A program made the translations under genes and the position numbers. DNA of 10,307 nt from DATGQT01 sp033720695. GTDB taxonomy: Bacteria > Bacteroidota > Rhodothermia > Rhodothermales > Rubricoccaceae. Shown in pieces: positions 1-6,277 of this stretch. Every line of letters starts with the position of its first letter. Position 1 is the stretch's first letter. The stretch lies in contig JAWWCA010000130.1 of assembly GCA_033720695.1 (NCBI GenBank), positions 1-10,307 of the forward strand. Direction: 5' to 3'. Under the pieces are notes generated by a model. That model saw nothing but the letters and a program-made list of their open reading frames with translations. It was not told the DNA's origin and searched no databases.

Positions 1-1
1 C

Positions 2-1087
2 GCCCTCGTGATGGACGGCCACGTGGACACCCCGTCGCTCATGCTCGACGAGGGGTACCGCCTCGGCGAGCGGCACGCGCCGCAGCCCGGCCGCGCCCAC
101 CTCGACCTCCCGCGCATGGTCGAGGGCGGCCTCGACGCGCCTTTCTTCTCCATCTTCGTCTCGCGCCACTACGGCGAGGGGCAAGGAGCCACGGACCGCG
201 CCCTCGCCATGATCGCTGAGGTCGAACGGCAGGTCGAGGCCCTCGACGGCGTGGCGATGGCGTACACGTCGGGGGACGTGCTCCGCCTCACGCGCGGCGG
301 GCAGAAGGCCATCCTCCTCGGCCTCGAAGGGGGCCACGCCCTCCAGGCCTCGGAGGCGGTCCTGGCGCAGCTCCGCGACGCCGGCATCCGCTACGTCACG
401 CTCACCCACACCAACACGAACGCGTGGGCCGACTCGTCGCAGGACACGCCGCGGCACGGCGGGCTGACCGAGCAGGGCGTGGCCCTCGTCCAGGCCATGA
501 ACCGGCTCGGCGTGCTCGTCGACGTCTCCCACGTCTCCGACGGCACGTTCGCCGACGCCGTCCGCGCCAGCCGCGCGCCCGTCCTGGCCAGCCACTCGTC
601 GGCCCGCGCGCTCACCCCCAACGTGCGCAACCTCTCCGACGCCCAGCTCCGCGCCCTCGCTGCGACCGGCGGCGTCGCCCTCGTCAACCTCTACGCCGAC
701 GTCGTCAACCGAGCGCTCGACACGGTGGTGATGGCGGCCGTCGAGCGGCGCGTCGAGCGCGACTACGGCGGCGACCTCACGCGGCTCTGGGACGCCATCG
801 GCGCCGAGTCTGCCGCCCGCGGCCTCCGCGCCGCCACCCTCGCCGACGCCCTCGACCACATCGAGCACATCGCCGCGGTGGCCGGCGTGGACCACGTCGG
901 CCTGGGCTCCGACTTCGACGGGGTGCCGGCGCTGCCGGAGGGGCTGGAGGACGTGACGCGGCTGCCCTGGATCACGCACGGCCTGCTGGCGCGGGGCTGG
1001 GCCGAGGAGGACGTCCGGAAGGTGCTCGGCGGCAACCTGCTGCGCGCCCTCGCCGAGGCCGAGAGGGTGGCGCGCGAGATGCAGTAA
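2..1087 (+). CDS. Membrane dipeptidase, peptidase family M19 (5'-truncated by window edge)
   Basis: Zinc-dependent dipeptidase of the renal dipeptidase (M19) family, which hydrolyses dipeptides and can accept D-residues at the C-terminal side. The frame is already open at the left edge (A-L before V-M-D-G-H), so the true start lies outside the window. The first GTG/ATG (8/11) is internal, because the metal-binding GHVDTP motif follows immediately. Numbering from position 8, the ligands expected from human DPEP1 are all visible: H5 and D7 (HxD), E107 (GLEGGH), H175 (DVSHVS) and H196 (SHSSA). H134 (THT), R207 and the GSDFDGVPxxPEGLEDV segment near D302 are also present. The spacings E107-H134, H175-H196 and H196-R207 equal those in the human enzyme. 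About 37 extra residues lie between H196 and D302 relative to the human protein. The ending NLLRALAEAE is typical of the family. Whether it has a signal peptide cannot be seen. It converges on the M43 protease gene, so it is not in the same operon. Confidence 0.95.
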   Translation, partial: ALVMDGHVDTPSLMLDEGYRLGERHAPQPGRAHLDLPRMVEGGLDAPFFSIFVSRHYGEGQGATDRALAMIAEVERQVEALDGVAMAYTSGDVLRLTRGGQKAILLGLEGGHALQASEAVLAQLRDAGIRYVTLTHTNTNAWADSSQDTPRHGGLTEQGVALVQAMNRLGVLVDVSHVSDGTFADAVRASRAPVLASHSSARALTPNVRNLSDAQLRALAATGGVALVNLYADVVNRALDTVVMAAVERRVERDYGGDLTRLWDAIGAESAARGLRAATLADALDHIEHIAAVAGVDHVGLGSDFDGVPALPEGLEDVTRLPWITHGLLARGWAEEDVRKVLGGNLLRALAEAERVAREMQ

Positions 1088-1090
1088 CGA

Positions 1091-1135
1091 GGGGCCGCCC
1101 CGATGCGCGGAGCGGCCCCCCGAGGCGTGGCCTCG
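1091..1135. terminator. Tandem GC-rich stem-loops between convergent genes (probable bidirectional terminator)
   Basis: Two perfect stem-loops sit between the dipeptidase stop (1087) and the protease stop (1144). The first has 8-bp arms GGGGCCGC (1091-1098) and GCGGCCCC (1112-1119) around a 13-nt loop. The second has 6-bp arms CGAGGC (1121-1126) and GCCTCG (1130-1135) around a 3-nt loop. Neither is followed by a long T tract on either strand, so this would be a non-canonical intrinsic terminator. The position between two convergent stops and the symmetry support use in both directions. Confidence 0.55.
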
Positions 1136-1143
1136 CGAGCGGG

Positions 1144-2319
1144 TCAGCGCGCGAGCTGCATCCGGCCCGTCACCGCCTCCTGGCCCGCCGTGACGCGGTA
1201 GAGGTAGGTCCCGGCCGGGAGCGTGCCCGCCTCGAACACGGCCGCGTGCGTGCCCGCCTCGAAGGTGCCGTCGAGGAGCACGGCCACCTCCCGCCCGAGC
1301 ACGTCGTAGACCACGACGCGGACGTCGGACGCTGCGGCGAGCGTGATGCGGACCGTCGCCGCCTCGGCGAACGGGTTGGGCGCGCTCGCGACGGCGAGGG
1401 CGGGGGCCGCGAGCGTGGCACTCGCCGGCGGCGGCGGCGCGACGAAGCCGAGCCCAGGGCGGTAGTACGAGGTGTACGTGGTCATCCGGCTCCGCTGCCC
1501 GTTCGTGAACTCGTACATGCAGGCGTCGTCGGTGTAGTCCATGAAGTTGTGGATCGGGTCGCTGCCGCCCGTCGAACACGTGTTGCGGCCGGTAGGGCAG
1601 CCGTAGGCCGGGCTCGCCTCGGCCGGCGTATCGGAGACGTAGTCGCCGGCGCTCTCGTTGCAGCCGCCCTGGAAGGTGTGGTAGAGGCCGAGGTAGTGGC
1701 CCACCTCGTGCGTCCCGGTGTCGCCGAGGTTGTAGGGCGCCGAGGCCCCGCCGGGCAGCGTGGAGTAGAGGACGACGACGCCGTGGCGGTAGTCGCTCTC
1801 GGGGTACATCCAGGGGAACGTGGCCCAGCCGAGGAGGCCCTGACCCGGCTTGTTCGTGTAGAAGTTGAGGACGTCGCGCGGGCTGATGTTCAGCGCCTGC
1901 TTCATCGAGCGCTCCGCGCTGGAGCCGTTCGTGGCACCGAACCACGAGCCGCTGCTGGCGGTGCGGTCCACGCTGTACTTGTAGAAGGAGTAGCCGGAGC
2001 CGGCGTAGGCCGCGTTGAGCACGTTGATCTGGGCGTTGAGCCACGACTCGGGCACGTTGCCCTCGCCGGTGCTGGACCGGTAGATGACGTGGAAGGCGAC
2101 AGGGATGGAGACGGCCGACTCCGAGGGCGGGTTGTGGGCGAGCCACTCGGCCACCTGGGCCTCGACGGCGGCGGCCTCCTCGGCCGTCGGCGTGTAGGTG
2201 GCGCAGAGGCGCCCGACGGGCGGAGCTGCCGCGTGCTCGCCCGCACCGAAGCGGGCGTCCTGGGCCGCAGCGGGCGCGAGCGTGAGGGCGAGAAGGGCGA
2301 GGGCGTAGAGGGTCCTCAT
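1144..2319 (-). CDS. Secreted zinc metalloprotease, M43 (pappalysin/cytophagalysin) family, with T9SS type A sorting domain
   Basis: Extracellular endopeptidase of 391 residues. Residues 1-20 are a signal peptide (MRT, a hydrophobic run, then APAAAQ). A short propeptide-like stretch follows, then the M43 domain at about 70-290. The catalytic motif is HEVGHYLGLYH (H204, E205, H208, G211, H214), and the Met-turn is NFMDYTDDACMYEF (M260), the arrangement seen in metzincins of the pappalysin group. Five cysteines (39, 220, 241, 248, 267) fit the disulfides common in this family. A proline-rich linker (294-298) leads to a C-terminal domain at about 312-391 with PNPF, VYDVLGREV and LPAGTYLYRV. This is a type A sorting domain, normally removed during export by the type IX system. 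The start at 2319 is chosen because the signal peptide begins there; the frame stays open upstream only as antisense of the next gene. It has its own promoter region. The substrate is unknown; the family cuts proteins such as gelatin and IGF-binding proteins. Confidence 0.93.
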   Translation of the reverse strand: MRTLYALALLALTLAPAAAQDARFGAGEHAAAPPVGRLCATYTPTAEEAAAVEAQVAEWLAHNPPSESAVSIPVAFHVIYRSSTGEGNVPESWLNAQINVLNAAYAGSGYSFYKYSVDRTASSGSWFGATNGSSAERSMKQALNISPRDVLNFYTNKPGQGLLGWATFPWMYPESDYRHGVVVLYSTLPGGASAPYNLGDTGTHEVGHYLGLYHTFQGGCNESAGDYVSDTPAEASPAYGCPTGRNTCSTGGSDPIHNFMDYTDDACMYEFTNGQRSRMTTYTSYYRPGLGFVAPPPPASATLAAPALAVASAPNPFAEAATVRITLAAASDVRVVVYDVLGREVAVLLDGTFEAGTHAAVFEAGTLPAGTYLYRVTAGQEAVTGRMQLAR

Positions 2320-2390
2320 AGCGGTGGTAGACGGTCGGGGGACCGCCGGCTGGAGAGGAGGTCCGGCGCGCGCGGCGCCGAGAGAAGGCG

Positions 2391-2423
2391 CGGATTTACA
2401 GACCCGCACCCATCCCCTCCAAT
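2391..2423 (-). promoter_or_regulatory. Candidate Bacteroidota-type promoter for the M43 protease
   Basis: Read on the minus strand, ATTG (2423-2420) is followed after 21 nt by TAAATCCG (2398-2391). This resembles the Bacteroidota -33 TTTG / -7 TAnnTTTG pattern, with mismatches in the -7 box. The same bases can also be read as a sigma70-like TTGGAG-16 nt-TGTAAA. It lies in the most AT-rich stretch of the intergenic region (about 2390-2485). A TGAATTCA palindrome (2434-2441) sits just upstream of the -33 element and could be an operator, though this is speculative. The predicted leader is about 65 nt and contains two short GC-rich inverted repeats (2364-2380 and 2332-2345). Confidence 0.35.
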
Positions 2424-2516
2424 CACACTTGTCTGAATTCACGAATCCAGGCCATATCGACGCACAGATCCTGGTTTTCCCGATCCCGACGCCGCGCGGA
2501 CCCGGCCGGAACAGAA

Positions 2517-2546
2517 GCGGCCCCACCCCCGAGAGGGCGGGGCCGC
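2517..2546 (-). terminator. Stem-loop terminator after the first TonB-dependent receptor
   Basis: Perfect 8-bp arms GCGGCCCC (2517-2524) and GGGGCCGC (2539-2546) extend by three more pairs after one mismatch, closing a 6-nt loop. The hairpin lies 36 nt beyond the receptor's stop codon at 2583. On the minus strand it is followed by TTCTGTTCC, a weak T-rich tail. The core stem octamer is the same one used in the hairpin at 1091-1119, which suggests a genome-wide terminator style. It also separates the receptor from the downstream protease, so the two are probably separate transcription units. Confidence 0.6.
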
Positions 2547-2582
2547 GACAGACCCTGGAGCGAGCCGGCCTGAGGCGACGGC

Positions 2583-5500
2583 TCAGAAGGTCAGGCGCAC
2601 GCCGAGCTGCATCAGCCAGCGCGACCCGTAGGAGCCGCCGCCGCTGGTGATCTGGCGGTCGAAGAACTCCTCCTCCGTGTCCACGCTCGCGTTGTAGTCG
2701 TAGACGGGCGTGAGGTCGCCAGCGCCGGCGCAGCCGGCCGGGGCCCCCTTGCCGAGGGCGCCGCAGAAGCCCTGGAACTCGAGGAGCTCCAGTCCGCCCG
2801 TGCTCGACGACGTGAACTTCGCGTACCGACGCCCCCAGTCGCTGTTGAGGAGGTTCGTGAAGTTGAAGATGTCGAACGTCAGGCTGAGGCTGCGGGCGCC
2901 GCCGCCGAGGTTGGCGAAGAGCTCCTGCTCGAACTTGAGGTCGACGATGTTCTCCCACGGGAGGCGGCTGCCGTTGCGCTCGGCGAACTGCCCGCGCCGC
3001 GAGGAGAGGTACTCGCTCGACTGGATGTAGGTCTCGTAGCGCTGGGCGTCCTCGGCGCTGACGAACACCATCTCGTCGATGTCCTCGGGCACGTAGACGA
3101 GCCCGTAGTCGCGGTAGTCGGTCGCGTTGACGAGCCGCCCGAAGTTGTCGATGACGTAGTTGAACGGGCGCCCGCTCTCGCCGACGTAGAAGAGCGAGAC
3201 CGTCGTGGCGAGGTTGTCCAGGAACGCCTTCCGGAACGTGGCCGAGCCGAGGACGCGGTGCCCGATGGAGAAGTCGGACCGCGAGAGCACGTTGCCCTGC
3301 TCGTTGGGCCCCTGGGCCCCGATCTCGACCGTCCGCCAGAGCGTGTTGATCTGGCTCGACGCGCCGTCGTTGACGGCGAAGGCGTCGCCGAAGGTGTACG
3401 AGAGGTTGAAGAGGAGCTGGTCGCCGTCGCCGAAGACGTCGTCGAGCTGCTTCTGGAGCCGCGCCGTGACGTCGTAGGCGTAGCCCTCGCTCGTCGACGA
3501 GACGAGGTGGACCGACGAGTAGCGGGGGTCGAGGACGTTCGGCAGGGCGGGGTCGTAGATCACGCGCTGCTCGACGCCGTCGGTCATGGTGAGCCCCCGC
3601 GGGTCGAGGTTCACGTTCGTGACGATGATGTTGTCGATGGTCTTCGTGTACTGCCCCTCGAGCGTGCCGACGAAGCCGCCCGGGAGCTGGGCGTCGACGC
3701 CGAGGCTGGTGCGGAAGACGCGGGGGTAGCGGAAGTCCTCGGCGAAGATCTCGAGGCTGCCGCTGGGGATGTCCGCCTGCCCGAAGTCCGCGCCCGTGAG
3801 CTGGTTCTGGGGGTCCGGGATGAACGGGATCGGCGGGTTGTTGTCGGGGTCGTCGTCGCCGTCGGGCAGGGTGCCGCCGGTGCTGACGCGGCCCACGTTC
3901 GTGCCGTTGTTGTTGAACATGCCGCCCGGCCACACGAACGGGACGCGGCCGGTGAAGATGCCGGCGCCGCCGCGCAGCTGGAGCGTGCGGTCGTTGTTGA
4001 CGTCGTAGTTGAAGCCGAACCGGGGCGAGAGGTAGACGGCCGCGGCGGGGGTCTCGCCGGCCTGCGCGCCCTGGAGGTCGTAGAACTGGGCGGCCTCCTG
4101 GAGCGTCTGCGGCGCGTCCGGGGCGAAGGCCGGGTTCGTCGTGATCTTCGGGACGTCGGCGCGGAGGCCGAGCGTGAGCCGGAGCTGCGGGTTGACGCGG
4201 TACTCGTCCTGGGCGTAGACGCCGACCTGGAAGGCGTCGAACGGCGCGATCGCGTCCGAGGCGTCGCCGGCCACGTTGTCCACGAGGGAGTAGTTGCGCT
4301 GGAAGCGGTCGGGCGCGGCCGGCCCCTCGCCGTTGTAGTTCTGCTGGCAGTAGGTCGAAGACCCGTCGCCCGCGGCGCAGACCGACTGGAGGAAGTCGGC
4401 CACGGAGTTGTACTCGTAGTCGCCGAAGTTCTGCGCGATGAAGAGGTTGGCGATGGAGTAGAACTCGGCGCCGACGCCGAAGGTGAGCGTGTGGTCGCCG
4501 CGGAAGAGGTTGAAGTTGTTGGTGAGCGTGAGGATGTCCTGCTCCAGGATGTTGGCCGTGGAGAAGGGCTCGGAGCCGAGGAAGATCTCGCCGTCGCCGT
4601 CGTCGATGGAGACGTCCGGGAACGGGTCCCCGGCGAAGCCGCGGTCGTCGCTCACGCTGGTGTAGCCGACGATGAGCTTGTTGGCCATGTCCTCGCCGAG
4701 CGTGGAGTTCAGCTCGGCCGTGAACGAGTGCGTGCGGTTGGGGAAGACCTCGGCGTTGTTCGAGAAGCTGATGGCGTCGATCTCGCTCGGGAACTGGTCC
4801 ACGTTGTCGGCGCCGGAGTAGCTGTAGCGCGTCGAGAGCCGGTGGCGCGGGCTCGCGTTCCAGTCCAGCTTCACGAGCACCTTGTCGTCGTCGAGCGAGG
4901 AGGCGACGTCGCCGAACTGCCCGGGGTCGTAGCCGACCTCGTCGATGAGCGTCTGGCGCAGCTCGCGGATCCCGTCGAGCGAGGTGTCGCCCTCGTAGAC
5001 GCCGCCGAAGGGGAGCGGGGTCTCGGCGCGGAGGAACTCCGCGTTGACGAAGAAGAACAGCTCGTCCTGGAGGATGGGCCCGCCGACGCGGAAGCCGTAG
5101 CGGTTGTTCGAGAACTCCGGCAGCCGCTCAGCCACGGCGCCCGGGTCGATCTCCTGCTCGAGCGCGAGGAGGCCGTCGGGCGTCTTGCCGGCGAGGCTCT
5201 CGTTGCGGAAGAAGCCGTAGAGCGAGCCCTCGAACGTGTTCGTGCCCGAGCGCGTGACGGCGTTGATGGCGCCGCCGGTGAAGCCCGACTGCGTGACGTC
5301 GAAGGGGGAGACGGCGATCTGGAACTGCTCGACGGCGTCGATGGAGATCGGCGTGGAGCCGGTCTGGCCGCCGTTGGTGCCCTGGGCCGAGAGCCCGAAG
5401 ACGTCGTTCGAGACGGCGCCGTCGATGTAGATCGAGTTGTAGCGGTTGCTCTGCCCGGCGATCGAGACGGCCGGGCCGTCGTCGTCGTCGTTCTCGACGT

Positions 5501-6002
5501 AGGCCTGCGGCGTGAGCCGCGTGAAGTCGGCGAGGTCGCGGCCGAGGCTCGGGATCGCCTCGATCTGGTCCTCCGACAGGCTCGTGTTGACGCCGGTCCG
5601 GTTGGGGTCGAAGACCCCGCCGGCCGCGATGACCTCGACCTCGGAGAGCTCGGCGAGGTCCTCGGCCAGCTCGACGTCGAGCTGGTAGAACTCGCCGAGG
5701 GTGAGGAGGATGTCGTCGCGCGAGAAGGGCTCGTACCCGACGAAGGTGACGCGGACAGCATAGGGCCCGCCCACGCGCATGTTCGGGATCGTGTACCCCC
5801 CCGCGTTGCTCGTGGCCGCGCCGTAGTCGGTGCCGGAGGGGACGTGGGTCGCGACGACGGTCGCGCCGGGGAGGGGCTGGCCGGCGTCGTCGGTGACGAA
5901 GCCGCGGAGCCCGGCCGTGGTGACTTGCGCGGAGGCGGCCGGGGCGGCGAGCGCCGCGAGCACGACGAGCCCCCAGCGAAGCCGGGAGGGAGCACTGGAC
6001 AT
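2583..6002 (-). CDS. Oar-like TonB-dependent outer membrane receptor (paralogue A)
   Basis: Outer-membrane transporter of 1139 residues, energised by TonB-ExbBD. It has a signal peptide (about 1-25, AASA before Q26) and a carboxypeptidase-regulatory-like beta-sandwich (about 27-113, with LPGATVV and MRVGGPY). A TonB-box-like segment follows (SEVEVIAA, about 120-127). The plug contains SNRYNSIYIDG and GGAINAVTRSGTNTFEGS (243-260), the signature of Oar-type receptors. A beta-barrel fills the rest and ends in QLGVRLTF, a terminal Phe as expected for BAM-dependent insertion. Four cysteines form two close pairs, C542/C552 and C1080/C1091, probably loop disulfides. An acidic insert, NDDDDG (171-176), is absent from the neighbouring paralogue. 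ATG at 6002 immediately precedes the signal peptide and has no Shine-Dalgarno; the leader is C-rich. The substrate is unknown. Family members transport large ligands, and Oar of Myxococcus xanthus is needed to secrete the protease PopC. Divergent from, and homologous to, the receptor at 6278. Confidence 0.96.
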   Translation of the reverse strand: MSSAPSRLRWGLVVLAALAAPAASAQVTTAGLRGFVTDDAGQPLPGATVVATHVPSGTDYGAATSNAGGYTIPNMRVGGPYAVRVTFVGYEPFSRDDILLTLGEFYQLDVELAEDLAELSEVEVIAAGGVFDPNRTGVNTSLSEDQIEAIPSLGRDLADFTRLTPQAYVENDDDDGPAVSIAGQSNRYNSIYIDGAVSNDVFGLSAQGTNGGQTGSTPISIDAVEQFQIAVSPFDVTQSGFTGGAINAVTRSGTNTFEGSLYGFFRNESLAGKTPDGLLALEQEIDPGAVAERLPEFSNNRYGFRVGGPILQDELFFFVNAEFLRAETPLPFGGVYEGDTSLDGIRELRQTLIDEVGYDPGQFGDVASSLDDDKVLVKLDWNASPRHRLSTRYSYSGADNVDQFPSEIDAISFSNNAEVFPNRTHSFTAELNSTLGEDMANKLIVGYTSVSDDRGFAGDPFPDVSIDDGDGEIFLGSEPFSTANILEQDILTLTNNFNLFRGDHTLTFGVGAEFYSIANLFIAQNFGDYEYNSVADFLQSVCAAGDGSSTYCQQNYNGEGPAAPDRFQRNYSLVDNVAGDASDAIAPFDAFQVGVYAQDEYRVNPQLRLTLGLRADVPKITTNPAFAPDAPQTLQEAAQFYDLQGAQAGETPAAAVYLSPRFGFNYDVNNDRTLQLRGGAGIFTGRVPFVWPGGMFNNNGTNVGRVSTGGTLPDGDDDPDNNPPIPFIPDPQNQLTGADFGQADIPSGSLEIFAEDFRYPRVFRTSLGVDAQLPGGFVGTLEGQYTKTIDNIIVTNVNLDPRGLTMTDGVEQRVIYDPALPNVLDPRYSSVHLVSSTSEGYAYDVTARLQKQLDDVFGDGDQLLFNLSYTFGDAFAVNDGASSQINTLWRTVEIGAQGPNEQGNVLSRSDFSIGHRVLGSATFRKAFLDNLATTVSLFYVGESGRPFNYVIDNFGRLVNATDYRDYGLVYVPEDIDEMVFVSAEDAQRYETYIQSSEYLSSRRGQFAERNGSRLPWENIVDLKFEQELFANLGGGARSLSLTFDIFNFTNLLNSDWGRRYAKFTSSSTGGLELLEFQGFCGALGKGAPAGCAGAGDLTPVYDYNASVDTEEEFFDRQITSGGGSYGSRWLMQLGVRLTF

Positions 6003-6037
6003 GGGGGTGGTGGGAGCTGGTAAGCCCGTTCCCGGCA

Positions 6038-6079
6038 GCGCTGGGTGGGTGGCGTTCCCCCGTGAGGCGCACCCAGCGC
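6038..6079. repeat. Perfect 10-bp inverted repeat in the divergent receptor control region
   Basis: Arms GCGCTGGGTG (6038-6047) and CACCCAGCGC (6070-6079) are exact reverse complements separated by 22 nt. The repeat starts 36 bp upstream of the minus-strand receptor start (6002). It lies downstream of that gene's candidate -7 box (6108-6115), so it would be in the mRNA leader. It may be an operator, with arms about three helical turns apart centre to centre, or an RNA hairpin affecting translation. The repeat is seen directly; the role is inferred. Confidence 0.5.
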
Positions 6080-6107
6080 GCCTGGAGCAGGAGGCGGGGG
6101 AGCGAGG

Positions 6108-6115
6108 GCAAGCTA
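6108..6115 (-). promoter_or_regulatory. Candidate -7 element for paralogue A receptor
   Basis: TAGCTTGC on the minus strand resembles the Bacteroidota -7 box TAnnTTTG in an otherwise GC-rich region, and a small AT-rich patch lies just upstream (6111-6125). No clear TTTG -33 element is found at the right distance. The resulting leader would be about 95-100 nt and would include the inverted repeat at 6038-6079. The paralogous gene has the related TAGCTTCG on the other strand, which adds modest support. Confidence 0.25.
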
Positions 6116-6236
6116 AGAAATTCCAACCGAACCGCGACCCCCGAGCGGGCGGCGGGCGCGGGCGCGCCGGGGCGTTTCCGGTGTTAAGCCACAGTGACTC
6201 CCCATCGCTTTCACACGGGGCGAGACCCCTCCGGGC

Positions 6237-6244
6237 TAGCTTCG
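6237..6244 (+). promoter_or_regulatory. Candidate -7 element for paralogue B receptor
   Basis: TAGCTTCG matches TAnnTTTG at all but one specified position and shares TAGCTT with the divergent element at 6108-6115. A TTTC (6209-6212) lies upstream, but its 24-nt spacing is longer than the usual 19-21. Transcription from here would give a leader of roughly 27 nt before the ATG at 6278. The assignment is weak and rests on position and similarity. Confidence 0.25.
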
Positions 6245-6254
6245 CCCCCGACTC

Positions 6255-6277
6255 ACGCGTCTACCCCCCCTCCCCTC
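6255..6277 (+). promoter_or_regulatory. C-rich leader with ACGCGTCT octamer before paralogue B start
   Basis: ACGCGTCT (6255-6262) is followed by a C/T run and CTC directly before ATG 6278. The same octamer, with a similar C-rich run and the same CCTC-ATG ending, precedes the lipoprotein start at 9711. There is no Shine-Dalgarno purine tract. It may be a translation-initiation element; the repetition is seen directly and the role is inferred. Confidence 0.35.

Noticed and set aside
2364..2380. CGGCGC/GCGCCG inverted repeat in the protease leader
   Set aside because: Only 6 bp in a nearly pure GC tract, where such palindromes arise by chance; not listed as its own feature.
424..2436. 670-codon plus-strand frame spanning the dipeptidase end and the protease
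   Set aside because: It crosses two convincing genes and the terminator hairpins in a different frame and is Arg-rich with no domain.
2320..3933. Upstream extension of the M43 protease frame to 929 codons
   Set aside because: The added part is antisense-frame noise from the receptor gene and its terminator. A clear signal peptide begins at 2319.
3258..6023. 921-codon open frame on the plus strand
   Set aside because: It is antisense to the first receptor with the same low-complexity acidic/Arg-rich composition; the receptor on the other strand has clear domains.
6194..6277. GTG start 28 codons upstream for the second receptor
   Set aside because: The added residues are proline/threonine-rich, would sit before the signal peptide, and overlap the candidate promoter.
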